From Lacticaseibacillus baoqingensis (lineage in GTDB: Bacteria > Bacillota > Bacilli > Lactobacillales > Lactobacillaceae), in contig NZ_RHOI01000010.1 in NCBI RefSeq assembly GCF_003946165.1, positions 1 through 64,000 of the forward strand: DNA of 64,000 nt. The letters run 5' to 3'. The notes below the pieces were generated by a model. The model searched no databases, was not told the origin of the DNA, and worked only from the letters and a program-made list of their open reading frames with translations. Within the stretch, counting starts at the first letter, position 1, and every line of letters starts with the position of its first letter. Below, in pieces: positions 36,943-43,716 of this stretch. A program made the translations under genes and the position numbers.

Positions 36943-37269
36943 TGTGGATAGTGATTGGGCATAACTGCGGACCAATTCTGTGGATAACTCTGTGGATAGT
37001 GTTCATAACTACGATTTGCGCATGTGGAGCAATTTTAAATCAGCCTGTGCACAACCTGTGGATAAAAAAATAATCGATTCATGCGAACGTCTGTACGCGC
37101 ATGGGGCCCAAGGGATACGCCGCTTACAAAATTGATAACCGAACAGTTCATCCTTGTGGATAACAGGAACATTTAAATTAATCCCTTGATTTTTTGGCCA
37201 TGATCATCTGGTGTCAAACTTTCATCACGACACTAGATTTAGGGGCGAACATTTGCACCTTGTGGATAA
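36943..37269 (+). other. Cluster of DnaA boxes in a non-coding segment
   Basis: The 595-nt gap between htrA and the next gene carries four exact TGTGGATAA sites (36979, 37057, 37155, 37261) and two TGTGGATAG sites (36943, 36991), all in one orientation within 327 nt. TGTGGATAA is the complement of the classic TTATCCACA DnaA box. An A/T-rich stretch lies at about 37170-37196. No coding sequence is visible. dnaA and dnaN are not in the window, so this is more likely a DnaA-titrating or regulatory cluster than oriC itself. Confidence 0.7.
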
Positions 37270-37313
37270 CCGCTGGGGATGACGTGTGCATCTTGTGCAC
37301 ATAAGCGGCTGCC

Positions 37314-37342
37314 TTGACATTTCATCACTTATCTACTATACT
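37314..37342 (+). promoter_or_regulatory. Consensus promoter of the HesB-like gene
   Basis: Perfect TTGACA, a 17-nt spacer and TATACT, 42 nt before the start codon and 45 nt after the last DnaA box. Confidence 0.87.
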
Positions 37343-37384
37343 AAAGTTAGTAATTAAGTTGCGTACAATTTAAAGGAGGAGCTC

Positions 37385-37786
37385 ATGGACATTACGATCA
37401 AGCCAGACGCGTTGGCCTATTTGCAGACGAAGATGGGATCACAAGAGCGGCTGTTTTTGGCATTAGATGATGGTTCAAGCAAATACTCTCAACTGGGAGG
37501 GACCTGTGCGATTGGCAATAAGTACCAGCTGGTGATCAGCGACCAAGCAGATCCGGATTATGCGATCCCATTAACCAATGATGCTGGGTTAGCATTGACG
37601 ACTGGCGATCTGGAAGAGATGTATTTAGGCCATGGGCTCGTGTTGGATTATCAACTGGCAACACTGGCATTGCGTGATGATAGCGGCGTCTTAGATGGGG
37701 CTGTGATGCTCAACCGGCCAGTGGTCGTGGTTGATGATAATGCGTTGAAGGCACAGCGCCAAGCGATTGGTAATCAAATATGCTGA
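37385..37786 (+). CDS. HesB/IscA-like iron-sulfur cluster biosynthesis family protein
   Basis: A 133-residue protein with the HesB-like start pattern (MDITIKPDALAYLQTKM) and core (FLALDDGSSKYSQLGGTC). Classic IscA scaffolds hold Fe-S clusters with three cysteines in a CxnCGC pattern; here only Cys near residue 39 and the C-terminal Cys remain, so cluster binding is doubtful. Lactobacillus genomes commonly carry such a divergent stand-alone member. ATG follows AAGGAGGAGCTC. Function unknown. Confidence 0.72.
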   Translation: MDITIKPDALAYLQTKMGSQERLFLALDDGSSKYSQLGGTCAIGNKYQLVISDQADPDYAIPLTNDAGLALTTGDLEEMYLGHGLVLDYQLATLALRDDSGVLDGAVMLNRPVVVVDDNALKAQRQAIGNQIC

Positions 37787-37825
37787 TCATTTTAGGCTGA
37801 CACCACTCGTGGTTTAGCCATACAC

Positions 37826-37875
37826 AAACGTCTTGCAGGCGATTTAACCTTTGAATCGCCTGCAAGACGTTTATT
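37826..37875 (+). terminator. Long hairpin after the HesB-like gene
   Basis: AAACGTCTTGCAGGCGATT pairs perfectly with its complement (19 bp) around a 9-nt loop. The T tract is weak (TTTATT), so it may be a 3' stabiliser as much as a terminator. Confidence 0.65.
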
Positions 37876-37922
37876 GGCGTCTAGAGAGATGACGACCAGC
37901 TAGAATTTTTTTTCGAAAAGTT

Positions 37923-37949
37923 TTAGCACTCTATTGACTGGAGTGCTAA
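37923..37949. promoter_or_regulatory. CIRCE operator (HrcA binding site)
   Basis: TTAGCACTC, nine bases, GAGTGCTAA: a perfect match to the CIRCE inverted repeat. It overlaps the promoter of hsp20, which is therefore expected to be repressed by HrcA and induced by heat. Confidence 0.95.
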
Positions 37950-37962
37950 AAGGGATTACTAT
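37934..37962 (+). promoter_or_regulatory. Promoter of hsp20, inside CIRCE
   Basis: TTGACT and TACTAT with a 17-nt spacer; the -35 lies in the CIRCE spacer and right arm. Confidence 0.72.
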
Positions 37963-38020
37963 ATATTATGTAAACAAGAGGTGGTGCAAAACCCCTCGAT
38001 CAAGAAAGGAAGTCTGTTGT

Positions 38021-38458
38021 ATGGCTAATGAAATGATGCGTCGTAATGACTGGTTAGAGGATCCCTTCTTTGACAACTTGGGGCGGCGGTTCTTTGAAGA
38101 TTTCATGCCTACTCGGACCGCAGCAGATCAGGTCTTGAACACAGATATCAAAGAAACTGACCATGATTATGTCGCTAAGGTCGATGTCCCAGGAATCGCT
38201 AAAGATGATATTAAGCTGAACTATCAAGATAATATCTTGAACATCAGCGTGAAGAAGAATGATTTCAATGATCATGAAGATAAAGATGGCAATTTGTTGA
38301 TGAGCGAGCGGCATTACGGTGCGATGAGCCGCAGCTATCGTTTGCCAAACGTTGATGAGGCAGCGATTAAGGCGGCTTACGCGGATGGTGTTTTGACCAT
38401 CACATTGCCAAAGCTGACAGAAGCGCATCACGATAATCACCAAATTGAGATCAACTAG
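38021..38458 (+). CDS. hsp20: Small heat-shock protein, Hsp20 family
   Basis: A 145-residue chaperone that holds unfolding proteins. N-terminal MMRRNDWLEDPFFDNLGRRFF region, then the alpha-crystallin domain (about residues 38-140): TDIKETDHDYVAKVDVPGI and the A-x-x-x-G-V-L motif (AAYADGVLTITLPK). ATG 38021 follows AAAGGAAG. Transcribed from a CIRCE-overlapped promoter with a roughly 50-nt leader. Confidence 0.95.
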   Translation: MANEMMRRNDWLEDPFFDNLGRRFFEDFMPTRTAADQVLNTDIKETDHDYVAKVDVPGIAKDDIKLNYQDNILNISVKKNDFNDHEDKDGNLLMSERHYGAMSRSYRLPNVDEAAIKAAYADGVLTITLPKLTEAHHDNHQIEIN

Positions 38459-38509
38459 TTGATTGCACAGTAGGTTGAGACACAAAGCGGTTTTAGCCTA
38501 TAGCAAAAG

Positions 38510-38560
38510 CGCCTTGGGGCCACGATTCGGTTTTAGAATCGCGGCCCCAAGGCGTTTTTG
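38510..38560 (+). terminator. Terminator after hsp20
   Basis: CGCCTTGGGGCC-A-CGATTC pairs with GAATCG-C-GGCCCCAAGGCG, followed by TTTTT. It shares the outer GCGCCTTGG and inner CGATTC with the htrA hairpin. Confidence 0.9.
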
Positions 38561-38765
38561 TTCGGGCGTGGCTTGGTAGAACGCGGCTAGACTAGGATGC
38601 CTTGGCCACTTATTTTTTTGTGAGTATTCAAGGCAACGCGAGCGTAAATGAGGGGTTTTGCGGTGCAGATATTTACTTTAATACTTTTTTAATGTAAAGT
38701 AGCAACAAGAGTTTTCATGCGTGTCTGCAGCAAGTCCTGTCAATAACGCAGTTGGTATCTCCAAG
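38561..38765. other. Intergenic region upstream of oppB
   Basis: No coding sequence visible. TACTTTA (38674) and TAAAGTA (38695) form an inverted repeat in an A/T-rich stretch that may contain the opp promoter or an operator; no convincing -35/-10 pair could be chosen. Confidence 0.4.
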
Positions 38766-38806
38766 ACAGTGCCGTCACGGTTATAATGGTGGCGGCACTG
38801 TTTTGT
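38766..38806 (+). terminator. Attenuator-like hairpin in front of oppB
   Basis: ACAGTGCCGTCAC pairs with GTGGCGGCACTGT (13 bp with one G-U) around a 10-nt loop, followed by TTTGTATTTT, only about 12 nt before the oppB ribosome site. It may attenuate opp transcription. Confidence 0.6.
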
Positions 38807-38830
38807 ATTTTATGCTCAGAGGAGTAAGTC

Positions 38831-39760
38831 ATGATCAAATATATCTTAAGGCGAGTCGGATTCTTGATCTTGACGCTGTTTCTGGTGGCCTCGATCACGT
38901 TTTTCTTGATGAAGTTACTGCCAGGAACGCCGTTCAACAACCCAAAGCTGCCCGCTGATCAATTGGCCCAGTTAAAGGCGCAATACGGCTTAGATAAGCC
39001 AGTTTGGCAGCAATATTTAAATTATTTGTGGGGTGCTGTGCACGGCGATTTTGGGACGTCTTACCAGTTTACCGGGCAAAAAGTTTCTTACTTGATTTCC
39101 TCACGCTTGGGTCCGTCATTACAGCTAGGGGCGCAGGCGATGGTTGTCGGGACGCTGCTGGGGATCTTGCTTGGTGCATTAGCCGCGATCCGTAAAAATA
39201 CCTGGGTCGATGCCGTGGCCACGATTTTTGCGATCTTAGGCCGGTCGATCCCTAATTTCGTGTTTGCGGCGTTATTGCAATATTTTGTCGCGTTTAAATG
39301 GGGCGTGTTGCCTGTGGCGTTATGGGAAGATGGTTTTTCCTCCAGCGTCTTGCCAACGATCGCGTTGGCCATGGCACCCTTGGCCAATACTGCGCGGTTT
39401 ATGCGAACCGAAATGGTCGATGTCTTATCCAGTGACTACATCGAATTAGCGCGGTCCAAAGGCGACTCTCAGTGGCAAGTCGTGGCGCGGCATGCCTTGC
39501 GCAATTCAATGATCCCGGTCGTGACGATCATCGGGCCGATGGCAGTGGATCTGATGATCGGGTCGATGGTCGTAGAAAATATCTTTGCGATCCCAGGCAT
39601 CGGTGAACAGTTCGTCAAATCGATCACGACGAATGATTATCCGGTGATCATGGGTTTGACCATCATGTATTGTTTCATGTTGACCGTCGTGATCTTGATC
39701 GTGGATATCTTATACGGCTTCATCGATCCGCGAATTCGACTGAGTGGGGAGGCTAATTAA
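38831..39760 (+). CDS. oppB: Oligopeptide ABC transporter permease OppB
   Basis: A 309-residue permease with six membrane helices and the DppB/OppB pattern: MIKYILRRVGFLILTLFLV start, LPGTPF, QYGLDKPVWQQYLNYL, and the EAA loop EMVDVLSSDYIELARSKG. Forms the channel with OppC. ATG follows AGAGGAG. Shares one base with the oppC start region (TAATGG). Confidence 0.94.
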   Translation: MIKYILRRVGFLILTLFLVASITFFLMKLLPGTPFNNPKLPADQLAQLKAQYGLDKPVWQQYLNYLWGAVHGDFGTSYQFTGQKVSYLISSRLGPSLQLGAQAMVVGTLLGILLGALAAIRKNTWVDAVATIFAILGRSIPNFVFAALLQYFVAFKWGVLPVALWEDGFSSSVLPTIALAMAPLANTARFMRTEMVDVLSSDYIELARSKGDSQWQVVARHALRNSMIPVVTIIGPMAVDLMIGSMVVENIFAIPGIGEQFVKSITTNDYPVIMGLTIMYCFMLTVVILIVDILYGFIDPRIRLSGEAN

Positions 39761-40767
39761 TGGCTGCTAGTAAACATATCGCGCCAGACGCATTTAAGCT
39801 TGCTCATGTGGCTGCCACTGAAAAAGAATATATCGCAGCACCGGCGCTGACGTTTTCTCAAGACGCGATGCGCCGCTTGAAGCAAAATAAGGCAGCGGTG
39901 ATCTCTTTTTGGCTATTAGTGATCATCTTTGCAGCAGCCTTATTGAGCTTGGTGATTACGCCGCATGATCCTAACGCGCAAAACTTGAATTATACTTATT
40001 TACCGCCAAAATGGGGTGATTTGAATATCCCGTTTTTCAATGGACATGAAAATGGCATCGACATGTATGCGCGTAATCAAGTGCCTAAAGGAACCTATTT
40101 TTTGTTAGGGACCGATTACCTTGGGCGTGATCTGTTGTCACGGATCTTAGTGGGTACCCGGATCAGCTTGTTTATTGCGGTGATCGCGACCTTGTTTGAT
40201 CTGGTCGTGGGCGTCGGTTATGGCATTATTTCTGGATGGAATGGCGGGTGGATCGACACATTGATGCAGCGGGTGATCGAAATCATTTCATCAGTGCCGA
40301 ATCTGGTCGTGGTGATCTTAATGCTGCTGGTGTTTAAGCCAGGCTTAAAGTCGATCATTGTGGCGATTGCCGTGACGAGCTGGATCACCATGGCTCGTTT
40401 GATCCGGGCGCAGACCTTGAAGCTAAAGGATCAAGAATTCGTCTTGGCCGCCAAGACGTTAGGTGAATCCAGCTTTCAGATCGCGCTCAAGCATTTGGTG
40501 CCGAATCTCAGTTCTACGATCATTATTCAAACGATGTTTACGATTCCTACGGCGATCTTTTTTGAAGCCTTCTTGAGTTATATTGGCATCGGTTTGCCAG
40601 CACCGACAGCAAGTTTAGGCACGTTGTTGAATGACGGCCAAAAGGCGCTACAAACGCAGCCATATTTACTGATTTATCCGGCGATCGTGATCGTGGTGTT
40701 GATGTTGGCCTTCAACTTGTTGGCCGATGGGTTGCGAGATGCCTTTGACCCGCGGAGTGCACATTAG
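39760..40767 (+). CDS. oppC: Oligopeptide ABC transporter permease OppC
   Basis: A 335-residue permease with an N-terminal cytoplasmic extension, then DppC/OppC features: ALLSLVITPHDPNAQNL, LLGTDYLGRDLLSRILVGTRISL, and the EAA loop QEFVLAAKTLGESSFQIALKH. Coupled to oppB by overlapping stop and start. Confidence 0.94.
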   Translation: MAASKHIAPDAFKLAHVAATEKEYIAAPALTFSQDAMRRLKQNKAAVISFWLLVIIFAAALLSLVITPHDPNAQNLNYTYLPPKWGDLNIPFFNGHENGIDMYARNQVPKGTYFLLGTDYLGRDLLSRILVGTRISLFIAVIATLFDLVVGVGYGIISGWNGGWIDTLMQRVIEIISSVPNLVVVILMLLVFKPGLKSIIVAIAVTSWITMARLIRAQTLKLKDQEFVLAAKTLGESSFQIALKHLVPNLSSTIIIQTMFTIPTAIFFEAFLSYIGIGLPAPTASLGTLLNDGQKALQTQPYLLIYPAIVIVVLMLAFNLLADGLRDAFDPRSAH

Positions 40768-40777
40768 GAGGCAGGTT

Positions 40778-41827
40778 ATGGAAAGAATCTTAGAGGTCAA
40801 GGATCTTGCAATCGATTTTGCCACCTATGCAGGCACGGTACACGCGATCCGGCATGTCGATTTTCACCTGGACAAAGGCGAAACGTTAGCGATCGTTGGT
40901 GAATCCGGATCGGGTAAGTCTGTGACCATGCGCACCGTCATGGGTTTGTTGGCAAATAATGCCCGTGTGGTTTCTGGATCGGTCAAGCTGGCAGGGGAGG
41001 ATATTCTCCATAAGTCGGAAAAAGCCCTGAACCAAATGCGCGGCAATGAAGTGGCAATGATCTTTCAAGACCCGATGACCAGCTTAGATCCGACTATGCC
41101 AATTGGCAAACAAGTCGCGGAGCCGCTATTGCTGCATACCAAAGCCACGCGCGCTCATGCGATGAAAGAAGCTGCGCGGGTCTTGGCGCTAGTGGGGATC
41201 CCGGATGCTCAGGCACGGTTAAAAGACTACCCGCACCAATTTTCTGGCGGCCAGCGGCAGCGCATTGTGATTGCGATCGCGATCATTAACCATCCCAAGC
41301 TGTTGATCGCCGATGAACCCACCACGGCATTGGACGTGACCGTGCAAGCGCAAATCGTGCATTTATTGAAGGATATTCAAGCCAAGTTAGATACGGCGAT
41401 CATTTTTATCACCCATGATCTCGGGGTAGTGGCTGGGATCGCCGATCGCGTGGCCGTCATGTATGCCGGCAAGATCATCGAATATGGAACCGTGGATGAG
41501 ATCTTTTATAACCCGATGCATCCTTATACTTGGGGCTTGTTAGAAGCGATGCCGACCCTCAGCGCGACCCGCAAGCGCTTATTTGCGATCCCAGGGACAC
41601 CGCCAGATTTACTGACACCGCCGCAGGGGGATGCTTTTGCCCCGCGCAATCCCTATGCGATGAAGATCGACCAAGAGCAAGAGCCGCCGTTTTTTGCAGT
41701 TTCTAAAACGCATGCCGCAGCGACTTGGTTGTTGCATCCAGATGCGCCTGCTGTCGATCCGCCAGCTGAAATCAAGCGGCGCAAGCAGATCTGGGCGCAA
41801 AAGGAGGGCAATCATGATTACAGATAA
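40778..41827 (+). CDS. oppD: Oligopeptide ABC transporter ATPase OppD
   Basis: A 349-residue ATPase: Walker [12 protein letters not shown]-loop [12 protein letters not shown], signature [12 protein letters not shown], Walker [15 protein letters not shown], His switch [11 protein letters not shown], and the OppD C-terminal domain. The usual CxxxxPxC Fe-S cysteines of OppD/F are not evident in the C-terminal part ([20 protein letters not shown]). ATG 40778 follows AGGAGG. Confidence 0.94.
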   Translation: MERILEVKDLAIDFATYAGTVHAIRHVDFHLDKGETLAIVGESGSGKSVTMRTVMGLLANNARVVSGSVKLAGEDILHKSEKALNQMRGNEVAMIFQDPMTSLDPTMPIGKQVAEPLLLHTKATRAHAMKEAARVLALVGIPDAQARLKDYPHQFSGGQRQRIVIAIAIINHPKLLIADEPTTALDVTVQAQIVHLLKDIQAKLDTAIIFITHDLGVVAGIADRVAVMYAGKIIEYGTVDEIFYNPMHPYTWGLLEAMPTLSATRKRLFAIPGTPPDLLTPPQGDAFAPRNPYAMKIDQEQEPPFFAVSKTHAAATWLLHPDAPAVDPPAEIKRRKQIWAQKEGNHDYR

Positions 41828-42746
41828 AACCCCATTGGTACAAGTCCGCCACCTTGTGCAGACGTTTAATGCGGGCAAAAAAGATGAAGTGCGCGCCTTA
41901 CAAGATGTGTCATTTGATATCTACAAAGGTGAAACGCTCGGTTTGGTGGGTGAATCCGGTTCGGGTAAAACCACGACGGGGCGGGCATTGATCCGCTTAT
42001 ATCAGCCGACTAGCGGTGAAGTATTGTTTGCAGGCCAAGACATTGCCAAGCTCAAAAATGGGAGTGCACAAATGTTGGCATTTCGGCGGCAAACCCAGAT
42101 GATCTTTCAAGATCCCTACGCATCGTTGAATCCGCGGATGAAAGTGAAAGATATCATCGCTGAAGGTTTGGATATCCATCACCTGGTCCATTCGCCGCAA
42201 GAACGTGATGCCCGCGTGGCCGAATTATTAGCTGAGGTGGGCTTGAATGAAGATCATGCGTCGCGTTATCCGCATGAGTTTTCAGGCGGTCAGCGGCAAC
42301 GCATTGGGATCGCCCGCGCGTTGGCAGTAGAGCCGCAGTTCATCATTGCCGATGAACCGATCTCGGCGCTTGATGTTTCGATCCAAGCGCAAGTAGTCAA
42401 TTTACTTAAAGACATTCAAGATAAAAAAGGCTTGACCTACTTGTTCATCGCCCATGATCTTTCAATGGTCAAATATATTTCCGATCGTATCGCGGTGATG
42501 CATAATGGGCGGCTGGTGGAGCTGGCAAGTGCAGCAGAAGTCTATCATCATCCTTTGCACCCCTATACAAAAAGCCTGTTATCTGCGATCCCTGAACCTG
42601 ATCCAGACAGCGAACGCCAACGGGTGCCGATCGCATATGATGCCAGGCAAGCAGAAGGTGGTCAGCGCCAGTTAGTGGAAGTCTTGCCAGCGCATTATGT
42701 GTATGCCACTGCCGCAGAAGTCGCCGCCTATCGCCAATCCAATTAA
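41814..42746 (+). CDS. oppF: Oligopeptide ABC transporter ATPase OppF
   Basis: A 310-residue ATPase: Walker [16 protein letters not shown]-loop [14 protein letters not shown], signature [15 protein letters not shown], Walker [15 protein letters not shown], His switch [16 protein letters not shown] 41814 overlaps the end of oppD by 14 nt and follows AAGGAGGG. Last gene of oppBCDF; no oppA binding-protein gene is present in the window. Confidence 0.94.
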   Translation: MITDKTPLVQVRHLVQTFNAGKKDEVRALQDVSFDIYKGETLGLVGESGSGKTTTGRALIRLYQPTSGEVLFAGQDIAKLKNGSAQMLAFRRQTQMIFQDPYASLNPRMKVKDIIAEGLDIHHLVHSPQERDARVAELLAEVGLNEDHASRYPHEFSGGQRQRIGIARALAVEPQFIIADEPISALDVSIQAQVVNLLKDIQDKKGLTYLFIAHDLSMVKYISDRIAVMHNGRLVELASAAEVYHHPLHPYTKSLLSAIPEPDPDSERQRVPIAYDARQAEGGQRQLVEVLPAHYVYATAAEVAAYRQSN

Positions 42747-42755
42747 GAAAAATTC

Positions 42756-42784
42756 TTGTCACCGTTGATAAGTCGTTATATACT
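42756..42784 (+). promoter_or_regulatory. Promoter just after oppF
   Basis: TTGTCA, a 17-nt spacer and TATACT, starting 10 nt after the oppF stop. No coding sequence follows on this strand before a terminator. Confidence 0.65.
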
Positions 42785-42790
42785 AGTTGC

Positions 42791-42897
42791 AGTCTTAAAA
42801 ACTGAATAGACCCGCTCACCTGAATGTCAGTCGCGTCGGCGCATTTCAGGACGACCCGTACGCAGAAGCTTGGCTTGCTGTTGTGCGGGTCTTTTCT
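42791..42897 (+). ncRNA. Candidate plus-strand small RNA, about 107 nt
   Basis: From the predicted start to the terminator. Contains CAGTCTTAAAAACTG, a longer stem CCTGAA...TTTCAGG (about 42820-42850), and the terminal hairpin GACCCG...CGGGTC (42853-42891) followed by TTTTCTATTTTT. It has no evident ORF with a ribosome site. The last hairpin could alternatively be only the opp terminator. Confidence 0.45.
42853..42897 (+). terminator. Terminator after oppF / small RNA
   Basis: GACCCG and CGGGTC with nearby CGCA/TGTG pairs form a long hairpin, followed by TTTTCTATTTTT. Confidence 0.8.
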
Positions 42898-42907
42898 ATT
42901 TTTAAGC

Positions 42908-42977
42908 AAAAAAAACGCTCAGGACCTTGGGAGTTGTCCTGCGCGCGTGAACGTAAATGGCTTGGGAGACATTTACT
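42908..42977 (-). ncRNA. Candidate minus-strand small RNA with twin CUCCCAAG loops
   Basis: About 70 nt. Hairpin 1: GTAAATG / CATTTAC (7 bp) with the 10-nt loop TCTCCCAAGC (42969-42960). Hairpin 2: GCAGGAC-type stem closed by GTCCTGAGCG, with the 10-nt loop AACTCCCAAG (42935-42926), ending in eight U (42915-42908). Both loops carry CUCCCAAG. C-rich UCCC loops of this kind in Gram-positive small RNAs pair with ribosome-binding sites of target mRNAs. No ORF. An extended -10 lies just upstream. Confidence 0.6.
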
Positions 42978-42982
42978 CGTTT

Positions 42983-42993
42983 ATTTTAGCATA
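42983..42993 (-). promoter_or_regulatory. Extended -10 promoter of the minus-strand small RNA
   Basis: On the minus strand TATGCTAAAAT (TGn plus TAAAAT) lies 6-7 nt before the proposed RNA start. The -35 region is weak. Confidence 0.5.
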
Positions 42994-43043
42994 TTTTATG
43001 GCTTGGGCGCGATATTCTTTTCGCGAAATATAGTCTTGAGTGC

Positions 43044-43075
43044 AAGGTCAGTCTGAATGAGACTGACCTTTTTTC
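43044..43075 (+). terminator. Plus-strand terminator with no assigned transcript
   Basis: AAGGTCAGTC and GACTGACCTT form a perfect 10-bp stem around TGAATGA, followed by TTTTT. No gene on the plus strand precedes it after 42897, so an unrecognised transcript may end here. Confidence 0.7.
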
Positions 43076-43099
43076 GTGTCTGTTTAAAGCTGTCCGGCG

Positions 43100-43552
43100 T
43101 TACAGGTCAAAGACGCGAGTGGTGCGATCTGGTTGGTGGGGGACCTTACGAAATTCAGCGTGATCGTCATCCACATCAGCAACGACGTCATAGTCAAGAT
43201 CATTGACTAATTGCCCAAAGTTAAAGCGGGTTTGCGCGTTGGTTTCTTCGACGGTCAAGCTGCGGGCTAAGAATTTTAAGCGATCAGTTTGATGATGGTG
43301 TTGGCGAATCATTTCCCCGGCCTTGGTGAGGGTGTAGCCGGCTTCGATCAAAGAAGAGATCAACATGATCTGAATGATATTTTTGAGATCAAAACGCTTG
43401 TTGGCGCCATCTTCACGGCGAAACGACCGCACCATTCCTTTTTTCTCCCAGTAGCGGATCTGCGTGACGGTGGCACCAGTGATGCGACTGGCTTCACCAA
43501 TGCCAACAGAGATATCCAGTGATTTGACGCGTTGCATAAAATCGAGTTCCAT
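43100..43552 (-). CDS. MerR-family transcriptional regulator
   Basis: A 150-residue regulator with an N-terminal MerR winged helix (IGEASRITGATVTQIRYWEKKGMVRSF), then a coiled, effector-poor C-terminal part rich in charged residues with no cysteine pair, so a metal sensor is unlikely. It diverges from an MFS exporter across a shared promoter region and is its likely regulator. Start near residue 1 (ATG 43552) or Met6 is possible; GAAAGGGGGAAACC precedes ATG 43552. Confidence 0.87.
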   Translation of the reverse strand: MELDFMQRVKSLDISVGIGEASRITGATVTQIRYWEKKGMVRSFRREDGANKRFDLKNIIQIMLISSLIEAGYTLTKAGEMIRQHHHQTDRLKFLARSLTVEETNAQTRFNFGQLVNDLDYDVVADVDDDHAEFRKVPHQPDRTTRVFDL

Positions 43553-43603
43553 GGTTTCCCCCTTTCAACGAAGATCTTCATGAAATGACAGTCCGTCATA
43601 TTT

Positions 43604-43632
43604 TTTCTGAAAACAGTTGACTAACGTATAAT
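43604..43632 (+). promoter_or_regulatory. Putative promoter of the first MFS gene
   Basis: TTTCTG, 17-nt spacer, perfect TATAAT. It contains TTTTCTGAAAAC, which also occurs before the second MFS gene at 57131. Confidence 0.5.
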
Positions 43633-43658
43633 GTAAGTGTAACATATCGTTTTGTCAA
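43630..43658 (-). promoter_or_regulatory. Promoter of the MerR gene
   Basis: On the minus strand perfect TTGACA, 17-nt spacer and TACATT. It overlaps the -10 box of the divergent MFS promoter, which allows coordinate control. Confidence 0.65.
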
Positions 43659-43716
43659 TATCACATTATGTAATAACTTGATCACAAAATATACTTACTT
43701 TAAAGGGGCGATGCAC

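Noticed and set aside
36943-37269. The DnaA-box cluster as the chromosomal origin oriC
   Set aside because: dnaA, dnaN and rpmH are not in the window and the A/T-rich unwinding region is weak; a secondary cluster is the safer call.
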